A stretch of DNA of 64,000 bases from Sphingobacterium sp. UT-1RO-CII-1 (GTDB taxonomy: Bacteria > Bacteroidota > Bacteroidia > Sphingobacteriales > Sphingobacteriaceae), in NCBI RefSeq assembly GCF_026711005.1, contig NZ_JAPPVJ010000007.1, positions 178,757 to 242,756 of the forward strand. Reading direction: 5' to 3'. Position 1 is the first letter of the stretch; every line of letters begins with the position of its first letter. A program made the translations under genes and the position numbers. Shown piece after piece: positions 53,832-61,753 of this stretch. The notes beneath the pieces were generated by a model. That model was not told where the DNA came from. It did not search any database and saw only the letters and a list, made by a program, of their open reading frames with translations.

Positions 53832-54071
53832 TTATTTTCTTTTTTTATTTCTTTGCGGGGCTGCTTTTGCTGTCTTAGCTTCTTCTTTTAAAAGCCGGTT
53901 GAAGTATACTATTAATCCAGAAGGGCCTATCACAGGGATAATCGCTATTATTAAGGCAAGTATTACCTGTCCTCCCGTTGCACTTTTTAATTTAAAAAGC
54001 CTGAATAACATGATACCCATTAATATAAAATGTATCGAAAGAACAATTTGTACTAAAATAACTTTATCCAT
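53832..54071 (-). CDS. Small membrane protein, PLDc_N-like
   Basis: A 79-residue protein with two membrane helices (about 4-24 and 34-56). The second contains IIAIIPVIGPSGLIVYF, which matches the short N-terminal membrane module of phospholipase-D-type proteins found alone in many bacteria. The tail is Lys/Arg-rich and cytoplasmic. A minus-strand -7 box TACCTTTG (54093-54100) lies 22 nt upstream of the ATG. Confidence 0.65.
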   Translation of the reverse strand: MDKVILVQIVLSIHFILMGIMLFRLFKLKSATGGQVILALIIAIIPVIGPSGLIVYFNRLLKEEAKTAKAAPQRNKKRK

Positions 54072-54092
54072 AATGTGTTTTTAATATAGCTG

Positions 54093-54100
54093 CAAAGGTA
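54093..54100 (-). promoter_or_regulatory. -7 promoter element of the PLDc_N-like gene
   Basis: TACCTTTG on the minus strand is an exact TAnnTTTG. Confidence 0.5.
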
Positions 54101-54162
54101 AGGTATTTTAGATAATCTAACTGTCAAGAGTAATAGAAAGGAAATGAGCCTTTCGTTGTAAG

Positions 54163-54199
54163 TGAAGCCTTGATGCAGAGCATGCACCAAGGCTTTTTA
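54163..54199. terminator. Hairpin after the HEPN gene cluster
   Basis: AAGCCTTGATGCA can pair with TGCACCAAGGCTT (13 positions, 5-nt loop; G-U wobble on the minus strand, A-C mismatch on the plus strand). T residues follow only on the plus strand, so the direction of termination is uncertain. It lies just past the stop at 54207. Confidence 0.55.
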
Positions 54200-54206
54200 G
54201 TCTCTA

Positions 54207-55907
54207 TTATGCACATTGTTCGATGTTTTCGGTTTTATTGGCGTCTTGTAGCTCTTTTTGTTGTTGGAAATAGTCTGTCATAAAGTAATCTGTGTCCTTT
54301 GAAAATTGTGTTATATTTTTGTTTAGTATTTCTATTTCTGTCACCCCGCCAAAGAGATAATCAGAATACTTATATTGGCCTTGAGCTTTTACTAATGCGG
54401 AGAAGTGGATTTGATTATGCTTATTATGACGGACAAAAACTGAGCATAAATTGGGATAGAAAGCTTGGCAGAGATCCATCATATAGTTGAGGTTGGTGCT
54501 ATGTGGGGCATAGCGTAGGTGAGTGTTTAATAGACCTAAACAAATTTGTTCTAGCGATAGGGCTAGTAGAAATATAGTGGTTTCATATTCTACTTCATAG
54601 GCAAATTCGTTAGGTAAATATTTTAAATCGTGTGCTTTCTTTTGATAATTTTTCCATTTGTTTTCTAGTTTTAACCAATCTATAGTTTCTATTTCAAGAT
54701 CTCGTACGTCTTTTATATATTCCCTATCCCTATACCAACACTCTCCAGCTTGCAGTAAGTTCGTACGAAATACATCTCCCTTTTTCAGTTTCTTCTCCAC
54801 CTGCTCCGGTGACTCTTGGATTAAAGTCACTTTAATCTTCTCCGGTAGTAACTGCATAACGCAGTTTTGAAGATCCATAATCGGTCTATTCTGATTGGAC
54901 ATAATCGCGAAGAGGTAATAATGATGAACCTCATTGTGCGACTGCAGTACATTCAGTAGGTTGCACATGCTGTCTTGATGTGTTACATAGGCAAAGCAGT
55001 ACAACCCATGTATTTGCCCGTAAGTTTCCAACGCATTGTGGATAAGGTCGCGGTGGTTGTTGTTAATGTTTGTTGACTTTTCCATATCTATTTTGGTTTT
55101 AATAATTTCGGTTTGTTGATGAGATTCCTCGATAGATGAAAACTTTTCTTCTATTTCTTGTAGTAGATCTTGTTTGTAGTCCGTTATCCATTGGAGGATG
55201 CGGTCGGCTATGTCTTTGCAGAATTCAATTTTCTGAAGATCCATTATAAAATTGTTTTTGTAGCGCGAGCCGGTGTAAGCCTCTGTAAGCCTGTTGATGG
55301 CTTGTTCCTCCTCCTTGGTGCTGATCAAATTGCTCAAAACAGAATCATAAGGGCGGAAAAAATTGATATTCTGTTTCAAAGAATGCGAACGGTCTTCGAC
55401 GCCCAATAATAATTTTTGGGCTACACGTAAGGATATCTCAAGCGTCTGATGCAGCATAAATGCCGCATTTGGGTAGTTTTCCTTGCTATAATAGAGATAG
55501 TATCCATCCATAAAGGCTGTGATTTTGTCCTTTTCTCTTTTTATGTATTCTCTTGTTTGTTCAAGGAGCTCGTCAGAACTGATCTCAGGAAGAATTACTG
55601 TATTTATCGGGTTGGGATTTACATAAATTCGGTTTTTAGGCTGACAATTGAGATATAAGCGGCCAAGCCCATCGTTAATTCTAGATTGTACCTCTTTGGT
55701 GTTGTAGAAGGTGAAAAAGTAGCCCTCCATAGGCAGGAGTGCGCGTGCGCATCTTTCTCGTAAAGTGCTACTGCGTTGTTTATTGTGCGTATGTACTTGT
55801 ACAATTGTCTGTACTATTCCATTGCGGTTATAAGTCCATAAGAATATCTCGTCGACGGTGAGATGTTTGAAAATGATCTCGAAGTTGGATTCTAGTATTG
55901 CTGTCAT
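54207..55907 (-). CDS. Tandemly duplicated (degenerate nucleotidyltransferase + HEPN) protein
   Basis: A 566-residue protein of two repeated halves. Each half has an alpha/beta domain (about 1-100 and 297-400) laid out like a MNT-type nucleotidyltransferase but lacking the GS-x-D-x-D residues, then a HEPN-type helical domain (about 130-245 and 417-547). The halves align: FMLHQTLEISL with FLLALSLEQIC, HSLKQNINFF with TNLNYMMDLC, and YTGSRYKNNF with AQGQYKYSDYLF. Neither HEPN domain has the R-x4-6-H RNase motif, so RNase activity is unlikely; binding or sensing is more plausible. It is the last gene of a four-gene minus-strand operon, 11 nt after the 180-residue protein. Confidence 0.8.
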   Translation of the reverse strand: MTAILESNFEIIFKHLTVDEIFLWTYNRNGIVQTIVQVHTHNKQRSSTLRERCARALLPMEGYFFTFYNTKEVQSRINDGLGRLYLNCQPKNRIYVNPNPINTVILPEISSDELLEQTREYIKREKDKITAFMDGYYLYYSKENYPNAAFMLHQTLEISLRVAQKLLLGVEDRSHSLKQNINFFRPYDSVLSNLISTKEEEQAINRLTEAYTGSRYKNNFIMDLQKIEFCKDIADRILQWITDYKQDLLQEIEEKFSSIEESHQQTEIIKTKIDMEKSTNINNNHRDLIHNALETYGQIHGLYCFAYVTHQDSMCNLLNVLQSHNEVHHYYLFAIMSNQNRPIMDLQNCVMQLLPEKIKVTLIQESPEQVEKKLKKGDVFRTNLLQAGECWYRDREYIKDVRDLEIETIDWLKLENKWKNYQKKAHDLKYLPNEFAYEVEYETTIFLLALSLEQICLGLLNTHLRYAPHSTNLNYMMDLCQAFYPNLCSVFVRHNKHNQIHFSALVKAQGQYKYSDYLFGGVTEIEILNKNITQFSKDTDYFMTDYFQQQKELQDANKTENIEQCA

Positions 55908-55918
55908 GTCAATTAAAA

Positions 55919-56461
55919 TTAGGGGTTAAAGTATGCTGCATTTTCTTTGTGGATCTGTAGAAGCGCATCCGGTAATAGGACGATAAATTCGCGGGCTATT
56001 AAATGATCCGCGCGTATATCTACATCTGCAGTATTCCTGACATCGCTGGATAAAAGTAGGTCGTCTAAGAAGTCATACCATTCGTAGAGATTCATGAAAC
56101 CAAAAAAATCACAAATTAATTGTTGTGCATTGATGTTTTCTTTTTGGTTTATCCCGGTTATTTCTCCAGCGTCTTGATAATAGAAAAGTTTCTTTTTTGA
56201 TGTAGCCGTCCAATTTCTTGTCTTAAGTATGCTGTATGCCGCATCTATCATCTGTGCGAGATGTAGGTAAGTAAAACCATAATCGAAGACACGGTTTTTA
56301 TCCAACATGGGGCACATCGAATAGCTGAATAGAAAACCAAAATTGAGAGACCAATTAATATTCCAACTTTTAACGACGTCCTTGATAAATTCATTAGGGT
56401 CACATACGTACTCTGGAGCGAGATACCGAAGCTTTTTGATTTTGTGTGTTTTTGTTTCCAT
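55919..56461 (-). CDS. Trp-motif helical-repeat protein (180 residues)
   Basis: Unknown family. After a METKTHKIKKLRYL lead come two helical units. The second contains FFGFMNLYEWYDFLDDLLLSS, a helix pair with an invariant Trp, and continues DHLIAREFIVLLPDALLQIHKE. It is clearly paralogous to the neighbouring 192-residue protein (FFGLKTIGRWNMLIDEIF, then DLIIEKDFLLKLPFTLY) and more distantly to the units of the 407-residue protein. No membrane segment. The start and preceding 35 nt repeat those of the 192-residue gene's upstream junction. Confidence 0.65.
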   Translation of the reverse strand: METKTHKIKKLRYLAPEYVCDPNEFIKDVVKSWNINWSLNFGFLFSYSMCPMLDKNRVFDYGFTYLHLAQMIDAAYSILKTRNWTATSKKKLFYYQDAGEITGINQKENINAQQLICDFFGFMNLYEWYDFLDDLLLSSDVRNTADVDIRADHLIAREFIVLLPDALLQIHKENAAYFNP

Positions 56462-56488
56462 TGTTGTGTGTGGTTTGTGATTGTTATT
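56451..56488. repeat. 38-nt junction repeat, copy 1
   Basis: Covers the start codon and 5' leader of the 180-residue gene. It differs from the copy at 57061-57098 at 3 of 38 positions. On the coding strand it reads AC-rich before ATGGAAACAAA. Confidence 0.85.
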
Positions 56489-56492
56489 TTTG

Positions 56493-57071
56493 CTAGTTTC
56501 GGCTGTACAAACTCGGGTGTAAATCGATACATGAAATCGTCTTGTCTTTATTTAATGCGTAAAGTGTAAAAGGAAGTTTTAGTAGGAAGTCCTTTTCAAT
56601 AATTAAGTCATGAGAATCAATTAGATTTTCGACATGACTTTTGTCTATAGAGAGGGCGAATATTTCATCAATCAACATATTCCATCTACCGATAGTTTTT
56701 AATCCAAAAAATATTCGTAAAAAGTTTAAGCCCTCTTGCCCTTCAAAATATTCTCTTTCACTAAAGAGCATAGATTCTATTTTGAGCTTCTTAAAAGGGT
56801 TTTTGTATGGTTTTAGGTCTAATGCTATCAGTGTTATATAGGCTATCTCTACATATGTTTTCATAATTTTTATGCTCCATGAAAATGTACTTGTATCGAT
56901 GTTGAGTCTTTTTTCAGTACTTATAATTAGAAGCATCTTATAAATATCTTCTTGTATGTTTTGAATGTTTCCAAATACAGTGTCAATATTCATTTCAATT
57001 GTTCTTCTGAAATTTTTTAAGTCTTTTTTACGCAGATATATGAGGTGTTTATAGCTGATCTTTGTTTCCAT
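56493..57071 (-). CDS. Trp-motif helical-repeat protein (192 residues)
   Basis: Unknown family, paralogue of the adjacent 180-residue protein. It begins METKISYKHLIYLRKKDL, and its second half carries FLRIFFGLKTIGRWNMLIDEIFAL-type helices with the conserved Trp. The C-terminal segment DSHDLIIEKDFLLKLPFTLYALNKDKT matches the paralogue position by position. The first half is more diverged and lacks the Trp. It is 31 nt upstream of the 180-residue gene and 22 nt downstream of the 407-residue gene, so all are co-transcribed. Confidence 0.65.
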   Translation of the reverse strand: METKISYKHLIYLRKKDLKNFRRTIEMNIDTVFGNIQNIQEDIYKMLLIISTEKRLNIDTSTFSWSIKIMKTYVEIAYITLIALDLKPYKNPFKKLKIESMLFSEREYFEGQEGLNFLRIFFGLKTIGRWNMLIDEIFALSIDKSHVENLIDSHDLIIEKDFLLKLPFTLYALNKDKTISCIDLHPSLYSRN

Positions 57072-57098
57072 TGTTGTGTGTTGTTTATAATTGTTATT
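57061..57098. repeat. 38-nt junction repeat, copy 2
   Basis: Covers the start codon and leader of the 192-residue gene and reaches the stop of the 407-residue gene. It is 35 of 38 identical to 56451-56488. Confidence 0.85.
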
Positions 57099-58317
57099 CC
57101 TGTTGCGTTTCTAGTTGCTCTGGTTCAGTTTTATTTATGAATTCAATCTCATCTTCGAAAGCGATTAGGTAGCTGATCTCTAGTGTTTTGATTAATGTTT
57201 GATAAATCGTGCCAGTATAGTTGGCGTATACCCCTATGTAGGAGCTGGAAGAAAGACCATATGATAACCAATCATATAGAATTTTCTGCCATTCACATAG
57301 TGTGAATATGCTTAGGCTTTCTAGTATTGCATGCAGTGGATTTTTTCTAGCTTCTGAATTGACATAATACAAGGTGCTAATTCGCCAATCTTGCTGAATA
57401 CGTAAAGATTCTGTCTCAGGAAATATTGATGCGGTATTGTTGTGCTCTACACTTAATTCTAGTGTCTTGTCCTCTGATAGTTGAGACATAAAAAGTTCGA
57501 TAAATGATTTTATACATGAATAAAGATATAGGAGATTTGCACCTGAATACTTGTTGCTAATTGAAGCAGACCAATATTGTTCTTCAGTTAATACCGACTC
57601 ATACCAATATCGAATATCTTCACGCCATCCATGTAAATCATTCTTATCAAAAAAATCTTGCAGTGTTTTCACTGAGTAGGAGGGTAGTTTTATCCATGTG
57701 GGAATTTCTACGTTGTGTTTGAATTGAAAGTGTAATGGTGTTTCGCTGTTAGATTCTTGAACCGCTCCTATTCGCTTATGATAATTTATTGCATCTAATT
57801 CCTCTGTATGTAGTTTATGGATCGGTAAAATATAGTATGGAAATTGAAATTTTTCTTCTTGGTTATCGACATATAGAGAAAGGTATTTGACCAAATAGTG
57901 AGTCAGCTCAATAAAATTGATTAAATAAGGGTGGTAGTTGTCATCATCTAAATAATAGTAATTATCAGTTTGGTTTCGAAGAACATCATCAAGTTGTATC
58001 AGCCAATTCTCTAGCGATTGTATTTCAAAGATATATTCAAAAAATCTATCTGCTTCAGGAGATAATTCAGTCTGACGATATAACACATATGCGTATTCGA
58101 TTTGCTGTATTAGGTTTTGATGAACAAATGAAGGGTCATGCATGGGATATCGTTGTTGAATAGAACCTGACGAAAGGAAGACGTAAATCTTCTCTTGCCA
58201 ATGTTCTAGATCTATTCTTTTAAAGAAATAGCTTAGAAATTCCTTCGGATTCTCGATGTTTTTCTTACTTAAATACCTAAAGTGTTTCGCTTTTAGTTTT
58301 TTTTCTGTTTTTCTCAT
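57094..58317 (-). CDS. Four-unit Trp-motif helical-repeat protein (407 residues)
   Basis: Unknown family. Four units of about 60 residues are visible at about 24-82, 90-149, 217-280 and 326-387. Each has the pattern F-x2-FF or equivalent, L-x2-W, L-x3-L, a variable Tyr/Ser-rich loop, then L-x3-IE-x-AY or similar (for example DLEHWQEKIYVFL, SLENWLIQLDDVL, DLHGWREDIRYW, TLCEWQKILYDW). It is first in the operon. I use ATG 58317 (MRKTEKKLKAKHFRYL), which matches the basic leads of its paralogues; a longer reading adds 16 residues. A -7 box TAAATTTG lies at 58402-58409. Confidence 0.7.
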   Translation of the reverse strand: MRKTEKKLKAKHFRYLSKKNIENPKEFLSYFFKRIDLEHWQEKIYVFLSSGSIQQRYPMHDPSFVHQNLIQQIEYAYVLYRQTELSPEADRFFEYIFEIQSLENWLIQLDDVLRNQTDNYYYLDDDNYHPYLINFIELTHYLVKYLSLYVDNQEEKFQFPYYILPIHKLHTEELDAINYHKRIGAVQESNSETPLHFQFKHNVEIPTWIKLPSYSVKTLQDFFDKNDLHGWREDIRYWYESVLTEEQYWSASISNKYSGANLLYLYSCIKSFIELFMSQLSEDKTLELSVEHNNTASIFPETESLRIQQDWRISTLYYVNSEARKNPLHAILESLSIFTLCEWQKILYDWLSYGLSSSSYIGVYANYTGTIYQTLIKTLEISYLIAFEDEIEFINKTEPEQLETQQE

Positions 58318-58401
58318 AATGTAATGATTTGGGATTATTACCTTTGAAATGTTTATAATTATCAACTTAAAGACTAACTTAAGCTTTGTTTTTTCATTTT
58401 A

Positions 58402-58409
58402 CAAATTTA
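58402..58409 (-). promoter_or_regulatory. Possible -7 element of the helical-repeat/HEPN operon
   Basis: TAAATTTG on the minus strand is an exact TAnnTTTG, 85 nt before the ATG at 58317. No -33 element is evident. Confidence 0.4.
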
Positions 58410-58776
58410 TTCGGGAATAAATAATTGTAAATGAGTTTATTTAGTTCTTTTGTAGCGTTATTTTGTTTCTTAAATTGACTGCTGAGTGTGTTTTGTGGTT
58501 TTTTGTTGCAACTTTAGCTGATATTTGTTTTTGCTTTTAGTGTAACTTTGTTCTTTGTGGATGTAAATTATGTTCTTTTTAAGCTTTTATTTCTTCTGGT
58601 AAGATTGCGTTCTGGCTCGATGCGGGTTGTTAGGGCTTCTGGCTTTAAATTGTAGGCTTGCTATATGGTGTAAATAATTTTAGGGGAGAGAGGGTAGTGG
58701 TTCTGTTTCGCAGGGCGGAGGTAGTTTCTTTTTGAATATGCGTGCCTTTGGGGGTGGCGAGGTGTGTTGCTTGATA
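58410..58776. other. T/G-skewed intergenic stretch
   Basis: The plus strand is strongly rich in T and G with few C residues, ending in G-rich runs (for example GGGGAGAGAGGG near 58684). No ORF, promoter pair or hairpin was recognised. The composition resembles the array at 63004-63423, but I could not detect a 21-nt period. Confidence 0.45.
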
Positions 58777-58815
58777 AAAGAAGTGTGTCAAATAGAATGG
58801 CTGGCACACTTCTTT
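58777..58815 (-). terminator. Terminator of the lat-ALDH7 operon
   Basis: An 11-bp perfect stem (AAAGAAGTGTG and complement) with a 17-nt loop lies 6 nt past the lat stop. The minus strand has a short T run. Confidence 0.8.
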
Positions 58816-58820
58816 AAATT

Positions 58821-60107
58821 TTAAAGGCTCTTGGTTATTATTTCCATCGCTTTGTCGATATCTTCAATACAAACATTTAAGTGTGGTCTAAAACGAATAC
58901 TTTTTTCTCCGCATCCCAAAATAAGAAGTTTGTTCTCCTGGCAGCGGTGCACAAAATTATCACGCTGCGTAGCGGTTTCAAAATCAAAAGCCACCAATAA
59001 ACCTAGTCCTCTTGCATTGCCTAGTTGCTTGTGTTTTTCTGTAAGCTTCTGCACGGCTTCCAGTAGATATTTTCCTTTTTGTTCGGCTTTTTGTACTAAA
59101 TCTTCTTTCTCAATAACATTCAAAATCATTTCAAAACGTAGCATATCAATGAAATTGCCTCCGAAAGTAGAGTTGATACGGCTTGATAACTTAAAAACGT
59201 GTTCTTCAACCTTGTCAAATTTATCCCTGTTGCCAAGAATGCCGCATACCTGTGCTTTTTTTCCGAAGCAAAGTAAGTCTGGTGTAATGCCGTAATGCTG
59301 ATAAGCCCACATTTTTCCAGTCATAGCCAAGCCGGTTTGTATTTCATCAAAAATTAATAATATTTCATGCTTGTCGCATAATTGACGTAAATTGAGGAAA
59401 AAGTCTTTTCTGAAATGATTGTCACCCCCTTCTGACTGTATGGGCTCTATGATAAGGCATGCTATTTCATTCGGATACAAACGTAGGGCTTCTTCTATTT
59501 GGTGCAGTGCATCTTTTTCTTTTTGAATAGTTTCGTTAATTGACTCCTCTGTCAGGGGAAATGTTAATTTGGGGTTGTCAATACGGGGCCATTTGAATTT
59601 TGGGAAATACATATACTTTCTTGGGTCATGTGTGTTGGTTAACGATAAAGTATAACCTGAACGCCCATGGAATGCCTGTTTAAAATGTATCACCTGGGAT
59701 GCTTCTTTGTCTATGCCGCGAGATAGGTTTAGTCTTGTTCGCCAGTCAAAAGCCGCTTTTAGTGCATTTTCTACCGCCAGCGCACCGCCGGAAACAAAGA
59801 AGCAATAGGATAGTTCTTTTGGGATGGCTACTCTGGAGAAAGTCTGGATGACATTCCCGTACTGATAAGGATATAAATCAGAAATTGAAGGCTTGTTAAT
59901 AGCCATGCGTCCTAAGAAATCTTTTTGAGCTACTATATCGGGATGATTGTAGCCGATCGGCGAGGAGGCAAACATAGAAAACATATCGAGGTATTCATCT
60001 CCGTTTCTATCAACGATGTAAGAGCCGTGTGATTGTTCGAAATCTAATTCAATCGGAAAGCCGTCCGCTAAAATATGTTTGGATAAAGTTTTTTGCAGTT
60101 CTCTCAT
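58821..60107 (-). CDS. lat: L-lysine 6-transaminase
   Basis: PLP enzyme transferring the epsilon-amino group of lysine to 2-oxoglutarate, giving aminoadipate semialdehyde. The 428-residue protein follows the class III aminotransferase layout: FVSGGALAVENALKAAFDWR, the PLP-contacting Asp in LLIFDEIQTGLAMTGKMWA, and the PLP lysine in LLCFGKKAQVCG. FGKKAQVCG and DWRTRLN are typical of lysine-6-transaminases rather than general class III enzymes. Its ATG overlaps the stop of the aldehyde dehydrogenase gene by one base, so the pair is translationally coupled. Confidence 0.92.
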   Translation of the reverse strand: MRELQKTLSKHILADGFPIELDFEQSHGSYIVDRNGDEYLDMFSMFASSPIGYNHPDIVAQKDFLGRMAINKPSISDLYPYQYGNVIQTFSRVAIPKELSYCFFVSGGALAVENALKAAFDWRTRLNLSRGIDKEASQVIHFKQAFHGRSGYTLSLTNTHDPRKYMYFPKFKWPRIDNPKLTFPLTEESINETIQKEKDALHQIEEALRLYPNEIACLIIEPIQSEGGDNHFRKDFFLNLRQLCDKHEILLIFDEIQTGLAMTGKMWAYQHYGITPDLLCFGKKAQVCGILGNRDKFDKVEEHVFKLSSRINSTFGGNFIDMLRFEMILNVIEKEDLVQKAEQKGKYLLEAVQKLTEKHKQLGNARGLGLLVAFDFETATQRDNFVHRCQENKLLILGCGEKSIRFRPHLNVCIEDIDKAMEIITKSL

Positions 60108-61636
60108 TATAAATCAAATTGAATGCCTTGTGCTAAAGGCAGGTTGTCGCTGTAATTAATAGTGTTTGTCTGTCTGCGCATATAGGCTTTCCATGCGTCA
60201 GAGCCTGATTCCCGTCCGCCGCCTGTTTCTTTTTCGCCACCAAAAGCTCCGCCAATCTCTGCTCCTGAAGTGCCGATGTTTACGTTGGCAATGCCGCAAT
60301 CGGATCCTTTCTGACTTAGGAATAATTCGGCTTCACGTAGGTTATTTGTCATGATTGCTGAAGATAAACCCTGTGCTACGCTATTTTGTAATTTGATAGC
60401 CTCTTGTACATCGCCTGAATATTTAATGAGGTATAAAATGGGAGCAAATGTTTCTGTCTGTACGATAGCATAGTGGTTTTCAACTTCGGCAATGGTTGGT
60501 GATACATAGCATCCGCTTTCGTAGTTTGGTCCTGTCAGTTGCTTGCCTTCCACTATAATTTGCCCGCCTTCTTTTTTCACCTCTTCAATAGCTCTTAAGT
60601 ACATGCTTACTGCTTCTTTATCAATAAGGGGACCTATGTGGTTTTTGCTATCCAGCGGATTGCCTATCTTTAATTGTTTGTAAGCGTCGGTTAATGCGTT
60701 TTTTACAGCATTGTATATTTTTTCGTGTACGATGAGTCTTCTTGTGCTTGTACAGCGTTGTCCCGCAGTGCCTACGGCTCCAAAAACCGCCCCTATTACA
60801 GTCATTTTTAAATCTGCTTCTGGCGTTACAATAATGGCATTGTTGCCGCCTAGTTCTAAAAGAGATTTGCCTAAGCGCTTAGCGACAGTAACCGCCACTT
60901 CTTTACCCATGCGTGTAGAGCCTGTTGCTGATACTAGGCCGATGCGGTTGTCTGCAGCTAGCCATTTCCCAACAGATGAATCACCTGTTAGGAGGGAAGA
61001 TATACCTTCTGGTAGTTCGTTGTTTTTTAGTACTTCAGCTAGAATTTTTTGACAGGCAATAGCGCATATTGGCGTTTTTTCACTGCCTTTCCAAATGACT
61101 ACATTGCCACAAATAAGTGCGAGAGCCGTATTCCATGACCAAACTGCGACAGGGAAGTTAAATGCTGAAATAATGCCTACGATTCCTAAGGGGTGATATT
61201 GATCATACATGCGGTGTGACGGGCGTTCCGAATGTATGGTGTTTCCATACAGTTGGCGGGATTGCCCGACTGCAAAGTCGCAGATGTCAATCATTTCCTG
61301 TACTTCTCCTAAGCCTTCTTGGTAGGATTTCCCCATTTCATAAGAAACTATTTTTCCAAGAAGAGGCTTTAATTCGCGAAGTCTTTCGCCGAATTGACGG
61401 ACTATTTCTCCTCGTTTTGGAGCTGGTATATTGGCCCATATTGCCTTTGCTTCCGTAGCTCTTTGTAAAATTGTTTTGTAATCATCTTGAGAAGAGGTGC
61501 TGATTTCTGCTATTTTCTGCCCATCTACAGGCGAGTAAGATTTAATTTGCTCCCCTGAGCCGAACCATGTGCTACCGCTCGATGTGCCTGCATGCGTCGA
61601 TAAGATGTCTAGCGCTTTAAGTTCTTTTTCAATCAT
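60107..61636 (-). CDS. amaB: Aminoadipate-semialdehyde (piperideine-6-carboxylate) dehydrogenase, ALDH7 family
   Basis: Oxidises aminoadipate semialdehyde to 2-aminoadipate with NAD. The 509-residue protein has FNFPVAVWSWNTALAL with the catalytic Asn, the Glu in LLELGGNNAI and the nucleophile Cys in GTAGQRCTSTRRL, the distinctive ALDH7 wording. The C-terminal GGEKETGGGRESGSDAWK motif also fits. It is the first gene of a two-gene operon with lat, whose product is its substrate. Confidence 0.92.
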   Translation of the reverse strand: MIEKELKALDILSTHAGTSSGSTWFGSGEQIKSYSPVDGQKIAEISTSSQDDYKTILQRATEAKAIWANIPAPKRGEIVRQFGERLRELKPLLGKIVSYEMGKSYQEGLGEVQEMIDICDFAVGQSRQLYGNTIHSERPSHRMYDQYHPLGIVGIISAFNFPVAVWSWNTALALICGNVVIWKGSEKTPICAIACQKILAEVLKNNELPEGISSLLTGDSSVGKWLAADNRIGLVSATGSTRMGKEVAVTVAKRLGKSLLELGGNNAIIVTPEADLKMTVIGAVFGAVGTAGQRCTSTRRLIVHEKIYNAVKNALTDAYKQLKIGNPLDSKNHIGPLIDKEAVSMYLRAIEEVKKEGGQIIVEGKQLTGPNYESGCYVSPTIAEVENHYAIVQTETFAPILYLIKYSGDVQEAIKLQNSVAQGLSSAIMTNNLREAELFLSQKGSDCGIANVNIGTSGAEIGGAFGGEKETGGGRESGSDAWKAYMRRQTNTINYSDNLPLAQGIQFDL

Positions 61637-61753
61637 AATGTGGTTTCTTTTATTTTGTTATTTCATAAAAATAGTGAATAATATTCTTTTTATTAAATGT
61701 TTAGGTGAAAAATATTTATAATTACTATCTTGCTGTAGAATATAAATCGTGTT

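Noticed and set aside
53800..54084. 94-residue plus-strand ORF
   Set aside because: Antisense to the PLDc_N-like gene, whose promoter and membrane-helix pattern are convincing.
54207..55907. Classical HEPN RNase toxin
   Set aside because: No R-x4-6-H motif in either HEPN domain and no separate antitoxin gene.
56248..56532. Alternative frame suggesting a frameshift in the 180-residue gene
   Set aside because: The 180-residue frame is intact and paralogous to its neighbour; the other frame is a shadow.
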